Assembly: GCF_003688555.1 (NCBI RefSeq)
Contig: NZ_REFR01000011.1
Coordinates: 620,001-684,000, forward strand
DNA length: 64,000 nt
Source: Eilatimonas milleporae
GTDB taxonomy: Bacteria; Pseudomonadota; Alphaproteobacteria; Sphingomonadales; Kordiimonadaceae
Direction of reading: 5' to 3'
The notes below the pieces were generated by a model. The model did not search any database and was not told where the DNA came from. It worked only from the letters and a program-made list of their open reading frames with translations. Position 1 is the first letter of the stretch. Each line of letters opens with the position of its first letter. The position numbers were made by a program, and so were the translations under genes. Positions 33,254 through 42,413 of this stretch are shown piece by piece.

Positions 33254-34150
33254 TTACTGTCCAGAGAGTATTTGCATATCTTCATGATAGCGTTTCGCCA
33301 GAAACTCCGACATGGCGGTTTCTATCCGGGGTTTGTCGCCTGGTATGAAGCGCGACAATGGTTTTAAGACACGCTGACGTGTAATACGCCCGGCTGTTTG
33401 AGGGGGGAGGGACAGCCCCTTGACCAGGATTCTGTTGGAAATCCGTGTCAGATATAAAGGAAAACCACCGACCGACCGGTTTTTTCGATACCCGCCAATC
33501 TTTCCGCTGACACGGTCCTCGGGGATTAAACCACCCAAAATCGCAGCCGTAATTCTGCCGGGGTTTGATAAAAAGTCCCGATACTCATGTACATGTACGT
33601 TTTCTGCGCCAAAGGTGTTTCTGAGCAGATTGACGATGCGTATCCATGACAGGCTATCGGGATCAATGGCGCGGACGAAATCCTTCAGGGAACAATCCCC
33701 GCCCCGGCGTATGTGTTGAACATAGTAAGAACCGATAAAACTCGTATAGTCCCGTGTGACATAATGAATCTGGATATCATAACCGTCGAAGATGTCTTTC
33801 AGGGCCCTGACGGCTTGCCGCGCTTTTGGAAAGAAGGCCGGGTTACCGTATTCAAAGGGTTCACCGAGAATGGACTCATAGGAAATCAGCAGTGTTGAAA
33901 TGTCTTCACTCTCAAAAAGTGTCTCAATTCGGCTTCTGGCTTCGGTGGTGGCGCTTTTTGGTGCGTTCGGTTTCCGACTGTCCAGAAGGTGCTTGAAAAT
34001 AGGGTCAGTACTGTTTTTTTGGACCAGTCTTTTTACAACAAGAACATCGAGCTTTCTTAAAAGCAGGCCCTCATCATATAGATAATACTGTAGGCTGGTA
34101 GACCCTGTTTTAGGAGAACCACAATGCAGGATAATTTTTTTATTCTTCAT
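33254..34150 (-). CDS. Sulfotransferase-like P-loop protein
   Basis: The 298-residue protein begins KKIILHCGSPKTGSTSLQYY, the PAPS 5'-phosphosulfate binding loop pattern of sulfotransferases, and later has HYVTRDYTSFIGSYY, resembling the 3'-phosphate site region. The rest is not recognised. It is less GC-rich than neighbouring genes and has different codon use, suggesting transfer. It converges with the ABC gene. The acceptor cannot be inferred; bacterial homologues often modify surface glycans. Confidence 0.65.
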   Translation of the reverse strand: MKNKKIILHCGSPKTGSTSLQYYLYDEGLLLRKLDVLVVKRLVQKNSTDPIFKHLLDSRKPNAPKSATTEARSRIETLFESEDISTLLISYESILGEPFEYGNPAFFPKARQAVRALKDIFDGYDIQIHYVTRDYTSFIGSYYVQHIRRGGDCSLKDFVRAIDPDSLSWIRIVNLLRNTFGAENVHVHEYRDFLSNPGRITAAILGGLIPEDRVSGKIGGYRKNRSVGGFPLYLTRISNRILVKGLSLPPQTAGRITRQRVLKPLSRFIPGDKPRIETAMSEFLAKRYHEDMQILSGQ

Positions 34151-34176
34151 GAGAAAATTTTTCTTAAAAAATTAAA

Positions 34177-34431
34177 TTATCTGAATAAAAGTAATGCGAT
34201 GTTTTTAATTTTACTCATATAAATTAGTGCGTTACCGATAACGTAAAATCTCCTTAAGCGATAGAATTTATCGTATAGATTTTTAATTTTCTGCGACAGC
34301 ATAAAATTTGCCGATGACCGGTCGGGGTCGTGACTGGGCAATCGCCGCAAGGTCATGTCGTCTTTCCGTGACGATGCTTTTCCATTGCCGGCGACGGTAT
34401 TGCCACCAAAAACCTCTTTCTGACGCTGCAT
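34177..34431 (-). CDS. Uncertain small open frame upstream of the sulfotransferase-like gene
   Basis: The 84-codon frame lies 26 bp before the sulfotransferase start on the same strand. The C-terminal half (YRLRRFYVIGNALIYMSKIK) is basic-hydrophobic. No family was recognised and coding is doubtful; it may be part of the acquired AT-rich patch. The remaining stretch to 34724 shows no gene. Confidence 0.22.
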   Translation of the reverse strand: MQRQKEVFGGNTVAGNGKASSRKDDMTLRRLPSHDPDRSSANFMLSQKIKNLYDKFYRLRRFYVIGNALIYMSKIKNIALLLFR

Positions 34432-34724
34432 GGTTTCTTCAACCTTCAGGTTCGGCGGACGAACGAGGGAGCGGCGCGCGACTTAACCGGCCGGCGCGGT
34501 ATACGAAGTGGCTTTCGGTGCAATGGTGTGGCGGGCGTCAATAGGATTTTTGCCGCGCCGCTGTCTGATCCCGCACTATCTTTCAATAAAGGATATGACC
34601 CATGGTCGATGCGCGGAATCGCTCCATATCGTGACAGTCTTTCTTTTCCGGTGCCGCCATGCTTTTCTGGTGTCGTGAAGGGGATGGACGTCAGCGGCAG
34701 GGGTGACGCAGAGGGGAGAGGTTT

Positions 34725-36869
34725 ATGCGTATCCGGGATAGGGCGCGTGCCGGTGTGGCCGGCGCTTTTTGCATGATGGCAGTGGCCTGCGGTGTACCGC
34801 AGGGGGAACAGGCGGACGGCGGTACGGATGCCGACGCGCGCCTGGTGGGTGCAGTCCGGGCGCCGGGGGAATGGCTGTCCCATGGCCGCACATACGCGGA
34901 ACAGCGTCACAGCCCGCTCGACGCCATCAATATGGACACGGTCCCGGACCTTGGCCTCGTCTGGTCCTTCGACCTGGACACGAAGCGCGGGATCGAGGCG
35001 ACGCCGCTGATGGTGGACGGCACCCTGTATGTCACCAGCGCGTGGAGCATTGTCCACGCGCTCGACGCCCGCACCGGCGCGCTGAAATGGACCTATGACC
35101 CCGCCGTGCCGCGCGCCTGGGGGCAAAAGGCCTGCTGCGATGCGGTCAACCGGGGTGTGGCCTATCATGACGGCCGTGTATTCGTGGGCACGCTGGACGG
35201 GCGGCTGGTGGCGCTGGACGCCGCGACCGGTGCTGTCGCGTGGGACGTGAACACCATCGACCGGTCCAAGCCCTACACCATCACCGGGGCGCCGCGCGTG
35301 GTGAAGGGCCGCGTGCTGATCGGCAATGGCGGCGGTGAATACGGCGTGCGCGGCTATCTGTCGGCCTATGATGCGGCCACCGGTACGCTCGACTGGCGGT
35401 TCCACACCGTGCCCGGTAACCCGGCGGACGGCTTTGAAAGCGATGCCATGGCCATGGCGGCCGAGACCTGGACGGGCGAGTGGTGGCGGCTCGGTGGTGG
35501 CGGTACCGTTTGGGATTCCATGGCCTATGACCCGGATCTGGACCTGCTGTATATCGGTGTCGGCAATGGCTCCCCATGGAACCAGAGCGTGCGCTCGCCC
35601 GAAGGGGGCGACAATCTGTTCCTGTCGTCCATCGTTGCGCTGAGACCCGAGACGGGCGCCTATGTCTGGCATTATCAGACCACCCCCGGCGAGACGTGGG
35701 ACTATACGGCGACACAGCATATCATCCTCGCCGATATGGAAATCGGCGGACGCGTGCGCAAGGTGCTGATGCAGGCCCCGAAAAACGGCTTCTTCTACGT
35801 GCTGGATAGGGAAACCGGGGCGCTGATCTCGGCCGAACCTTACGTGCCGGTCAACTGGGCGACCCATGTGGACACGGACACGGGCCGCCCGGTGGAGGTG
35901 CCGGAGGCACGCTATTATGCCGGTGAGCCCTTTGTACAGGTGCCGAGCCCTTTCGGCGGGCACAACTGGCATCCCATGAGCTACAGCCCGGACAGCGGCC
36001 TTGTTTATATCCCCGCGATGGACATTCCCTATCTGTATGCCCACGACCCGGCCTATGAAGCGCGGCCCGGTTTCTGGAATACCGGCACCAACAACACGCT
36101 GGCGGCTCTGCCGGACGATGCCGCCGTGCGCGCGGCGATGAAAACGGTGGTCAAGGGCCACCTGCTGGCATGGGATCCGGCGGGGCAAAAGCCCGCCTGG
36201 CGCGTGGACCATAAGGGGCCGTGGAACGGCGGTGTGCTCAGCACCGGCGGCAATCTGGTTTTTCAGGGCACCGCGGACAGCCGTTTTGTCGCCTACCGTG
36301 CTGACACGGGCGACGAACTGTGGTCCTTCCCGACGCAGACGGGCGTGGTCGCCGCGCCGATGACCTACGCGCTGGACGGCGAGCAGTATGTCACCGTCGC
36401 CGTCGGCTGGGGCGGGGCCTTCCCCCTGACGACAGGGGCTTTCACCCAGGCCGAAAGCCTGCCCAATGTCAGCCGGGTGCTGACCTTCAAACTGGGGGCG
36501 ACCGGCAGCCTGCCGCCCCTGGACTGGACGCCGCTGCCCCTGCCAGAACCGCCCCTGGAACCGGCGGATGGCGAACAGGTCACGGCCGGGCTTGCCGCCT
36601 ATCACGCCAATTGCACCTTCTGCCACGGGATCAGCGCTGTCGGTGGCGGCCTGATCCCCGATCTGCGCCATTCCGGCGCGTTGCACAGCGCCGAATTGTG
36701 GCAGGACGTGGTGATTGACGGGGCACTGGTGGAGCGTGGGATGATCGCCTTCTCCGACGTGCTGAGCGCGGAGGATTCGGAAAGCATTCGTGCCTACGTT
36801 ATCGCCGAGGCACAGCGTGCCTGGGCCCTGCAACAGGCGGAAACGCACAGCGGCGGCCCCGCGCCCTGA
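34725..36869 (+). CDS. PQQ-dependent quinohemoprotein alcohol dehydrogenase (type II)
   Basis: The 714-residue periplasmic protein has an eight-bladed propeller with PQQ and a C-terminal cytochrome c domain. Visible are the adjacent disulfide cysteines C137-C138 in QKACCD, the [14 protein letters not shown]-type propeller repeats, [12 protein letters not shown] and the haem site CTFCH (630-634). Such enzymes oxidise alcohols and pass electrons through haem c. The N-terminus is a signal with Cys (AVACG), possibly a lipoprotein. No haem-binding partner gene or PQQ synthesis gene is nearby. It may supply the alcohol-oxidising step for a nearby locus, but this is only inference. Confidence 0.92.
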   Translation: MRIRDRARAGVAGAFCMMAVACGVPQGEQADGGTDADARLVGAVRAPGEWLSHGRTYAEQRHSPLDAINMDTVPDLGLVWSFDLDTKRGIEATPLMVDGTLYVTSAWSIVHALDARTGALKWTYDPAVPRAWGQKACCDAVNRGVAYHDGRVFVGTLDGRLVALDAATGAVAWDVNTIDRSKPYTITGAPRVVKGRVLIGNGGGEYGVRGYLSAYDAATGTLDWRFHTVPGNPADGFESDAMAMAAETWTGEWWRLGGGGTVWDSMAYDPDLDLLYIGVGNGSPWNQSVRSPEGGDNLFLSSIVALRPETGAYVWHYQTTPGETWDYTATQHIILADMEIGGRVRKVLMQAPKNGFFYVLDRETGALISAEPYVPVNWATHVDTDTGRPVEVPEARYYAGEPFVQVPSPFGGHNWHPMSYSPDSGLVYIPAMDIPYLYAHDPAYEARPGFWNTGTNNTLAALPDDAAVRAAMKTVVKGHLLAWDPAGQKPAWRVDHKGPWNGGVLSTGGNLVFQGTADSRFVAYRADTGDELWSFPTQTGVVAAPMTYALDGEQYVTVAVGWGGAFPLTTGAFTQAESLPNVSRVLTFKLGATGSLPPLDWTPLPLPEPPLEPADGEQVTAGLAAYHANCTFCHGISAVGGGLIPDLRHSGALHSAELWQDVVIDGALVERGMIAFSDVLSAEDSESIRAYVIAEAQRAWALQQAETHSGGPAP

Positions 36870-36961
36870 GCGGACTTGGATGTTAAAGGGGGTTGTTGTT
36901 TTGTTTTTAGTCTGAGGAGTTAAGAACCCAGCCGGCCCTCGCCGTCACTAGATTATGGTTC

Positions 36962-37054
36962 GAAGAGCTTAGCCGTCCCTCTCCCCCACCCGGCCACCCA
37001 CGGGATCGTATGCTATGGGTGGCCGGGTGGGGGAGAGGGACGGCTAAGCTCTTC
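36962..37054. repeat. Perfect 39-bp inverted repeat with 15-bp loop
   Basis: The left arm (36962-37000) starts GAAGAGCTTAGCCG and the right arm (37016-37054) is its exact reverse complement, with the loop at 37001-37015. It lies between the ends of the convergent PQQ dehydrogenase and SDR genes. There is no T-run after either arm, so it is not a standard intrinsic terminator. A perfect stem of this length is unusual in a genome of this composition. Confidence 0.9.
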
Positions 37055-37128
37055 CTGATAAAAATCAATGAGGAGAGGGCTGGCAAACTTCTTCAAGCAG
37101 TAACCCGCCCAAGTTCTTCAAACAGTCA

Positions 37129-37899
37129 TCACCGCGCGGTGAAGCCCCCGTCCACCGGGTAGAGACCGCCGGTGCAGAAGGCGGCGTCGTCGCTTGCCAG
37201 AAACAGGGCCAGCGCCGCGACTTCCTCATTGCTGCCGTAACGGCCGAGCGGGATACTGGCCAGAAAGCCCGCCCTGGCGGCTTCCGGATTGTCGGGAGCG
37301 GCCTGCCGCTCGATGGCGCGCATCATGTCATTGTCGACCGGCGCGGGCAGGATGGTGTTGACGCGGATGTTCGCGCCGGCCAGTTCCTGCGCGGCGGAGC
37401 GCGCCAGCCCGGCGATGGCATGCTTGCTGGCTGTATAGGCGGAAATGCCCGGCACGCCCACCGCGCCCGCGACGGACGAGGTCAGGATAATGGACCCGCC
37501 GCCGCTGTCGGCGATCAGCGGCGCGGCGTGTTTCATCGACAGCCAGGCACCGCGCACATTGATGGTCATCACACTGTCGAATTCATCCACCGTCAGGTCG
37601 GTCAGCGGCTTTACCGTGCCTTCGGTGCCGGCATTGCCGAACAGGATGTCCAGTCTGCCGAAACGGTCCTTTGTCTCGCGCACGAAGGCTTGCGTTGCCG
37701 CTTCGTCCGACACGTCGGCTGCTGCAATCGCCACACGGTCGCCTCCATCCAGCGCGGCCTGTGCCGCCTCCAGCTTGGCGGCCGTCCGTCCCACCAGCAT
37801 CACGCGCGCCCCTTCGTCCAGAAAACGCTTCGCCGCCGCCAGGCCGATGCCGCCCGCACCGCCGGTGATGATCGCCACCTTGTTCGTCAACCGTGCCAT
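37129..37899 (-). CDS. Short-chain dehydrogenase/reductase (SDR)
   Basis: The 256-residue classical SDR has the coenzyme motif TGGAGGIG (near 14-21), NAG, the catalytic Ser and YTASK (Tyr-Lys), and the C-terminal CTGGLYPVDGGFTAR. It oxidises or reduces a secondary alcohol or ketone with NAD(P). ATG 37899 is preceded by GAAGGAA and gives the family start (MARLTNKVAIITGG). It is the third gene of the operon that encodes the split phosphotransferase; the substrate is unknown. Confidence 0.9.
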   Translation of the reverse strand: MARLTNKVAIITGGAGGIGLAAAKRFLDEGARVMLVGRTAAKLEAAQAALDGGDRVAIAAADVSDEAATQAFVRETKDRFGRLDILFGNAGTEGTVKPLTDLTVDEFDSVMTINVRGAWLSMKHAAPLIADSGGGSIILTSSVAGAVGVPGISAYTASKHAIAGLARSAAQELAGANIRVNTILPAPVDNDMMRAIERQAAPDNPEAARAGFLASIPLGRYGSNEEVAALALFLASDDAAFCTGGLYPVDGGFTAR

Positions 37900-37924
37900 G
37901 CTTTTTCCTTCCTTCCGTCGCTGT

Positions 37925-39484
37925 TCAACCGCCCGCCGGGTGGCCCAGATCGCGCGCCCAGCCGCGTGCCTTGTCCAGATAGGGGTCCGCCTGCCGGGTG
38001 GCGGTGATGGCCCCGGCAAAGACCTTGCCGCTGCTGCCGTCGATGGACAGCGTTTCGCCCGCCTTCAGCACCGTTTCACCCAGTGTGATACGATCCGCGC
38101 CGATCTCCAGCGTTTCCACACCGACCACGGCGGGCACGCCCCAGCCGCGCGCCACCACGGCCGCGTGGCTCATCATCCCGCCGAGGGAGGTCAGGATCCC
38201 CTTGGCGGCGCCCATGCCGTGCACATCCTCGGGCGAGGTTTCGCGGCGTACTAGAATGATGTCCTCGCCATCCGCCGCGATGTCGACGGCTTCATCCGCG
38301 CTGAGCACGATCATGCCCGTGGCCACACCGGGCGAGGCCGGCGTGCCCATGGCCAGCAGATGGCTGTCGCCTGCCGCCCCGTGTCCGTGCGCACCGTCCC
38401 ACGCATCCGCCGGGATACGGGTCAGCGCTTCATTCTTCGGCAGGGCGATCGTCGGGTCCTCAACCAGATCGACGGCAATACGCACGGCGGCGGCCGGGCT
38501 GCGCTTGCCGCGCCGTGCCTGCAACACCCACAGCCGCCCGCTTTCAACGGTGAACTCAATGTCGCAAAGGTCGCGGTAATACCGCTCCAGCGTGGCGGCG
38601 GCGGTCTCAAGGTCGGCCCATACCGCCGGCATCCGATCGGCCAGTGCCTCCAGCGGCAGGGTCCGGTGCGTGCCGGAGACGACGTCCTCGCCCTGTGCAT
38701 TGAACAATATGTCCCCGCACAGACCCGGCGCGCCGGTGGACGGGTCGCGGGTAAAGACAACGCCTGTGGCCGAGTGTGTATCCTGATTTCCGAAGACCAT
38801 GGCCTGCACCGTCGCCGCGGTGCCGAGGCGTTCGTCAATGCCTTCCACTTCGCGGTAATGGTCCGCGCGCGGGCTGTGCCATGAGCGGAACACTGCGCCG
38901 ATACACGCATCCAGAAGCGCATAGGGATCGTCAAGGATTGCGGCGTCCGTCGCCCCGGCGATGATATGTTTCAGTGCGGCGATATCCGCCTCGAGCGCGG
39001 CTGTGTCCGTGCCGTCCGCCTCTGTTACGGCTGCAGGTGCCGCAAGCCCCAGCACGGTGCGGGCAAACATGGCAAGAAACCGCCGGTAACTGTCCAGCGC
39101 AAAGGTACGGTCGCCGGTGACGTTTGCCAAACCTTCCACCGTGGCGTCCGTCAGGCCCACATTCAGCACCGTGTCCATCATGCCGGGCATGGAGACCGGC
39201 GCGCCCGAGCGCACGCTGAGCAGCAGCGGCGTCTGCGCATCGCCGAAGCGCCGGCCCACAGCGGCTTCCACCCCTTTCAGTGCGGCGCGGACGTTGCTTT
39301 GCAGGCGCGCCGTCATGCCGTTTTCCAGAAAGCGGTGGCATTCATCGGTGGCGATGGTGAAGCCCGGCGGTACTGGCAGGTTGAGCTTGCTGGTCATGGC
39401 CCACAGGCTTGCCCCCTTGCCGCCGACCAGTTTCGCCACCGCGTCATGTCCACCATCATGCGGATGGTCGAACGGGTAGATCAC
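37925..39484 (-). CDS. PPDK-like ATP-grasp and phosphohistidine protein lacking the PEP/pyruvate barrel
   Basis: The 519-residue protein has the pyruvate-phosphate-dikinase nucleotide domain (LVGGKGASLWAMT, NLPVPPGFTIATDEC, LLSVRSGAPVSMPGMMDTVL) and then the swivelling domain RRETSPEDVHGM with GGMMSHAAVVARG, where H440 would carry phosphate. It ends about 80 residues later. The C-terminal TIM barrel that handles PEP/pyruvate is absent, so it cannot be a full PPDK. Its start overlaps the end of the upstream gene by 4 nt. Inference: it splits ATP and hands phosphate to a substrate bound by the partner protein encoded upstream. Confidence 0.8.
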   Translation of the reverse strand: MIYPFDHPHDGGHDAVAKLVGGKGASLWAMTSKLNLPVPPGFTIATDECHRFLENGMTARLQSNVRAALKGVEAAVGRRFGDAQTPLLLSVRSGAPVSMPGMMDTVLNVGLTDATVEGLANVTGDRTFALDSYRRFLAMFARTVLGLAAPAAVTEADGTDTAALEADIAALKHIIAGATDAAILDDPYALLDACIGAVFRSWHSPRADHYREVEGIDERLGTAATVQAMVFGNQDTHSATGVVFTRDPSTGAPGLCGDILFNAQGEDVVSGTHRTLPLEALADRMPAVWADLETAAATLERYYRDLCDIEFTVESGRLWVLQARRGKRSPAAAVRIAVDLVEDPTIALPKNEALTRIPADAWDGAHGHGAAGDSHLLAMGTPASPGVATGMIVLSADEAVDIAADGEDIILVRRETSPEDVHGMGAAKGILTSLGGMMSHAAVVARGWGVPAVVGVETLEIGADRITLGETVLKAGETLSIDGSSGKVFAGAITATRQADPYLDKARGWARDLGHPAGG

Positions 39485-41334
39485 GCCTTTGCTCCTTCGC
39501 CTTCGGGGCTATACCCTTCCGGAAGGGCAAGGATGGTCACCGTGCCGGCACCGCCGTCCACCTGCACACGGGTGCCGTCGGGGATGGAATGGGTTGCGCC
39601 TGTCACGCTGACGGCACATGGCACGCCCAGCTCCCGCGCCACGATCACGGCATGACTGACGGTGGCCCCCACATTGACGACCACGCCGCCTGCCGCGCTG
39701 AACAGCGGCGTCCAGGACGGGTCGGTAAATTCCGCGATGAGGATGTCGCCCGGTTCCATATCGCCAGGCTCGCCGGGGTCGTGGACAATCCGGGCAATGC
39801 CCTCGGCCTGTCCGGCACACCCGGGCTGACCGGTCATCACCATACCGGGGGCAATGCTGCGGGCTTGCTGTTCCCGTTTTTTCCATGTTGTCAGCGGCGG
39901 TACCGTGCCATCGACGATAAAGGGCGGTTCCAGCCCGGCGAGCGCCGTCTCTTCCAAACGGCGGCGGGCGAGCACGGCCGGAGTATCCAGCCTGCCGTCC
40001 AGCAGGGCGGTCCATTCATCGTCCGTCAGCAGTGCAAATTCATCCGCATGGGTGAACAGGCCGCGCTGCGTCATTCGGCGACCCAGTTCCCACATGGCCA
40101 TACGCATTTCATGGGTCAGCATGGCGCAGTTGGCCTTGGTGCGCTCACGTCCGGCGAAAAACACTTTCGCCGCGCCGACGCCCGCGTTGAAAGTGCCGAG
40201 CGCCTCGGCATCGCCCGCCAACAGGCCGCGCACGGTGACCAGTGCCTCTTGCCGTGCGGCTTTTCGCCCTGCTGCCCGTGCTGCGGGCGACTCGCTTTCT
40301 GGTGCACGGCGCATCTGTTCAATGGCGGCCAGGGGTGTGGCCGGGTCCAGTTCCCAGCAGCGGCTGCGCATTTCCCACTCATTGGGGCCGCGAAAACCGA
40401 ACGTGCCGAGAAAGGCGTCGAAATGTTTTGTAAAGGCGACCACATCGGACCGGGTGTCCGCTTTCAGGCGCTCCGGCAGTTCTTGTGACCCGGCATCGAA
40501 AAGGGTGGTCAGCGCGGGCGAGGCCGTGACCTCACGCGCCAGTTTCCACAGCGCCTGGGCGGGCAGGGCGGAATCCACATCCCCGATGTCGGACATGATG
40601 TCGGCGGCCAGTTCCGGTTTGCCCACGGTCGCGCAGGTGACGCCGATCACGCCCGAGGGGATGGTGGCGTGATAGGTGGCCATGATATGCCGCACCCACA
40701 GGGCCTCCCACCGCTGTGTGCAGAGCGTGCGAACATGGGCCAAAAGTGCCTTGTCCGACAGGGTGTCGAGCGCGGGCCGCGCCGCGCGCACGGCCTCGAC
40801 CTCCGCGCGGGTTTCCAACAGGTCCGGCAGGTCCGTCGCGGTGAAAACCCAGTTGAGCGTTTCGGCCATTTGCGCCGTGTGCTTTTCCGACACATCGCCG
40901 GGGCGCGGCGCAAAGGCGGGCACGTCCGGTTGCTCGCCAAAAAAGCTTTGGTCCACGGCCTCCGGCGTCAGGCCGGGCGTGCGCAGGCCGAAGATGCGGC
41001 TGGCCGACACATTGAGATAGCCGTAGCCGCCGAATACGCCCAGCATCTCCATCTCGCCGTCGGTGAATTCAGCCGTGTCAAACGCGCCGAGATTGACAAA
41101 GGCCTTGCACCAGCCGGGCTCGGCATGGGGGATGCCCCACAGCGTCCATGAAAAGGGCATGACCACGGTGGGAAACACCTCGCCGATATTGGCGCGGGTA
41201 TATAAGGGGTAACGCGGGCTCGGATCGTTATCGACAACCCACCGCAGGCTGCCCAGGTCCACGGATGGTTCCGCCGGTGTCGTATGCTCCGACATGCGTT
41301 CGGGCGCGGTGGCCGCGCTGCTTTCCTGATGCAA
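39481..41334 (-). CDS. Rifampin-phosphotransferase-like substrate-binding and phosphohistidine protein lacking an ATP domain
   Basis: The 617-residue protein has no ATP-grasp region. The N-terminal part contains YTRANIGEVFPTVVMPFSWT, resembling the substrate-binding domain of rifampin phosphotransferase and related PEP-synthase-like enzymes, and the C-terminus is a swivelling domain with SHAVIVARELGVPCAV (phosphate-accepting H561). TTG 41334 is preferred because GGGAGGGG lies four bases upstream; ATG 41295 is the alternative without a ribosome site. It is the first gene of the operon and overlaps the next by ATGA. It is inferred to be the substrate half of a two-protein kinase. Confidence 0.75.
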   Translation of the reverse strand: MHQESSAATAPERMSEHTTPAEPSVDLGSLRWVVDNDPSPRYPLYTRANIGEVFPTVVMPFSWTLWGIPHAEPGWCKAFVNLGAFDTAEFTDGEMEMLGVFGGYGYLNVSASRIFGLRTPGLTPEAVDQSFFGEQPDVPAFAPRPGDVSEKHTAQMAETLNWVFTATDLPDLLETRAEVEAVRAARPALDTLSDKALLAHVRTLCTQRWEALWVRHIMATYHATIPSGVIGVTCATVGKPELAADIMSDIGDVDSALPAQALWKLAREVTASPALTTLFDAGSQELPERLKADTRSDVVAFTKHFDAFLGTFGFRGPNEWEMRSRCWELDPATPLAAIEQMRRAPESESPAARAAGRKAARQEALVTVRGLLAGDAEALGTFNAGVGAAKVFFAGRERTKANCAMLTHEMRMAMWELGRRMTQRGLFTHADEFALLTDDEWTALLDGRLDTPAVLARRRLEETALAGLEPPFIVDGTVPPLTTWKKREQQARSIAPGMVMTGQPGCAGQAEGIARIVHDPGEPGDMEPGDILIAEFTDPSWTPLFSAAGGVVVNVGATVSHAVIVARELGVPCAVSVTGATHSIPDGTRVQVDGGAGTVTILALPEGYSPEGEGAKA

Positions 41335-41411
41335 GATACCCCTCCCAGATGTCTCGCAGATGCCGTTCCGTCGCGGACGTCCGACACCGGATGTTGCAAA
41401 TTTTCCTGATA

Positions 41412-41421
41412 ATGATATCAT
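41412..41421. promoter_or_regulatory. Candidate TetR operator between the two operons
   Basis: The palindrome ATGATATCAT lies between the divergent TetR gene and phosphotransferase operon, followed by a T-run. A similar TGACGTCAT followed by T-rich DNA lies before the phosphatase gene (44515). Site assignment is inferred from position and similarity. Confidence 0.4.
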
Positions 41422-41582
41422 CTTTTTTGTGGAGAGGAAGGTGTCAAGCGTGCTGCGCTGCACCATTTTGGGAGACCGGACAGCCTTGCCGAATATGTAT
41501 CGCGCAGGGTGTCTCACAGGCTGACGGCTGTCCCGTAGGACGGCTTCAGCCAGGTGTGATCCGGGCGGAAAGCGAGAGACCA

Positions 41583-42413
41583 GTGTCAGACGGGCAGGTT
41601 TCGGAAAAACACGGTACGGGCAGGGCGACGTCCAGTGCCGGCGAGGAGGGCGCTTCGGTCCGGCCCGGCCCGGCCCTGCATACCCGGCTGGCCCTGCATA
41701 TCGGTGTGGATCAGGGCGGGCGGAAGCTGACGCCCAAGGGCCGCGCCACACAGCAGCGCCTGCTGGAGGCGGCGCGGCAGGCCTTTGGCGAATATGGCTA
41801 TGAGCGCACGCGGGTGGCGGATATCGTGCGGCTGGCGCAGGTCTCCCACGGGAATTTCTATCGCCATTTCAAGGATAAGGATGACATCCTGCTTGCCATC
41901 CTCCTTGAGATGCACGGCGAAATCCGACAGGAAACGCGGCGCGGTCCCGGCGCGAACCCGGTGCCCAGCGAAGACGACCTGATTGAGCGTAATATCCGTT
42001 TCTTCAACCATTATGCCCGCCACCGGCATTTGCTGCGTGTGGCGCGGGAAGCCGCCGCGCAGGGTGAAGCCTCCAGCTTTCTCGACCTGTGGCTCGACAT
42101 GCGCGGCCTGTTCACCCGGCGCACCGCGCGCTGGCTGGACATGCTGAAGGAGCGCGGCGTCCTGCCCGACAGTTTCAATGCCGCCCTGATGGCCGAGGCG
42201 CTGGGCTCCATGACGGAACAGATGGCCTATGTTCAGGTGGGGCTGGCCAAGACGCTGCCGCGCCCGGAAGAGCTGGACGAGCTAGGCCGCGTCTGCGGTA
42301 GCATCTGGTACCGCGCCATCTTCGCCGGACAGGGCGAGGCCGTATTGCCGCATATGGAGGCGCACCTGGCACCGGCCAAAAGCGGCCATGGGGACGGGGA
42401 GCCGGCGCGATGA
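41583..42413 (+). CDS. TetR-family transcriptional regulator
   Basis: The 276-residue protein has an N-terminal tail of about 55 residues, then a TetR helix-turn-helix: RLLEAARQAFGEYGYERTRVADIVRLAQVSHGNFYRHFKDKDDILLAIL. The C-terminal ligand domain is not assigned. No ATG precedes the domain at good distance; GTG 41583 is chosen and GTG 41556 is possible. It overlaps the P450 gene by 4 nt (ATGA), so is the first gene of the rightward operon, and lies divergent to the phosphotransferase operon, which it may also control. Confidence 0.88.
   Translation: MSDGQVSEKHGTGRATSSAGEEGASVRPGPALHTRLALHIGVDQGGRKLTPKGRATQQRLLEAARQAFGEYGYERTRVADIVRLAQVSHGNFYRHFKDKDDILLAILLEMHGEIRQETRRGPGANPVPSEDDLIERNIRFFNHYARHRHLLRVAREAAAQGEASSFLDLWLDMRGLFTRRTARWLDMLKERGVLPDSFNAALMAEALGSMTEQMAYVQVGLAKTLPRPEELDELGRVCGSIWYRAIFAGQGEAVLPHMEAHLAPAKSGHGDGEPAR

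Noticed and set aside
34446-36848. An 800-codon minus-strand frame
   Set aside because: Antisense shadow of the PQQ dehydrogenase; no recognisable domain.
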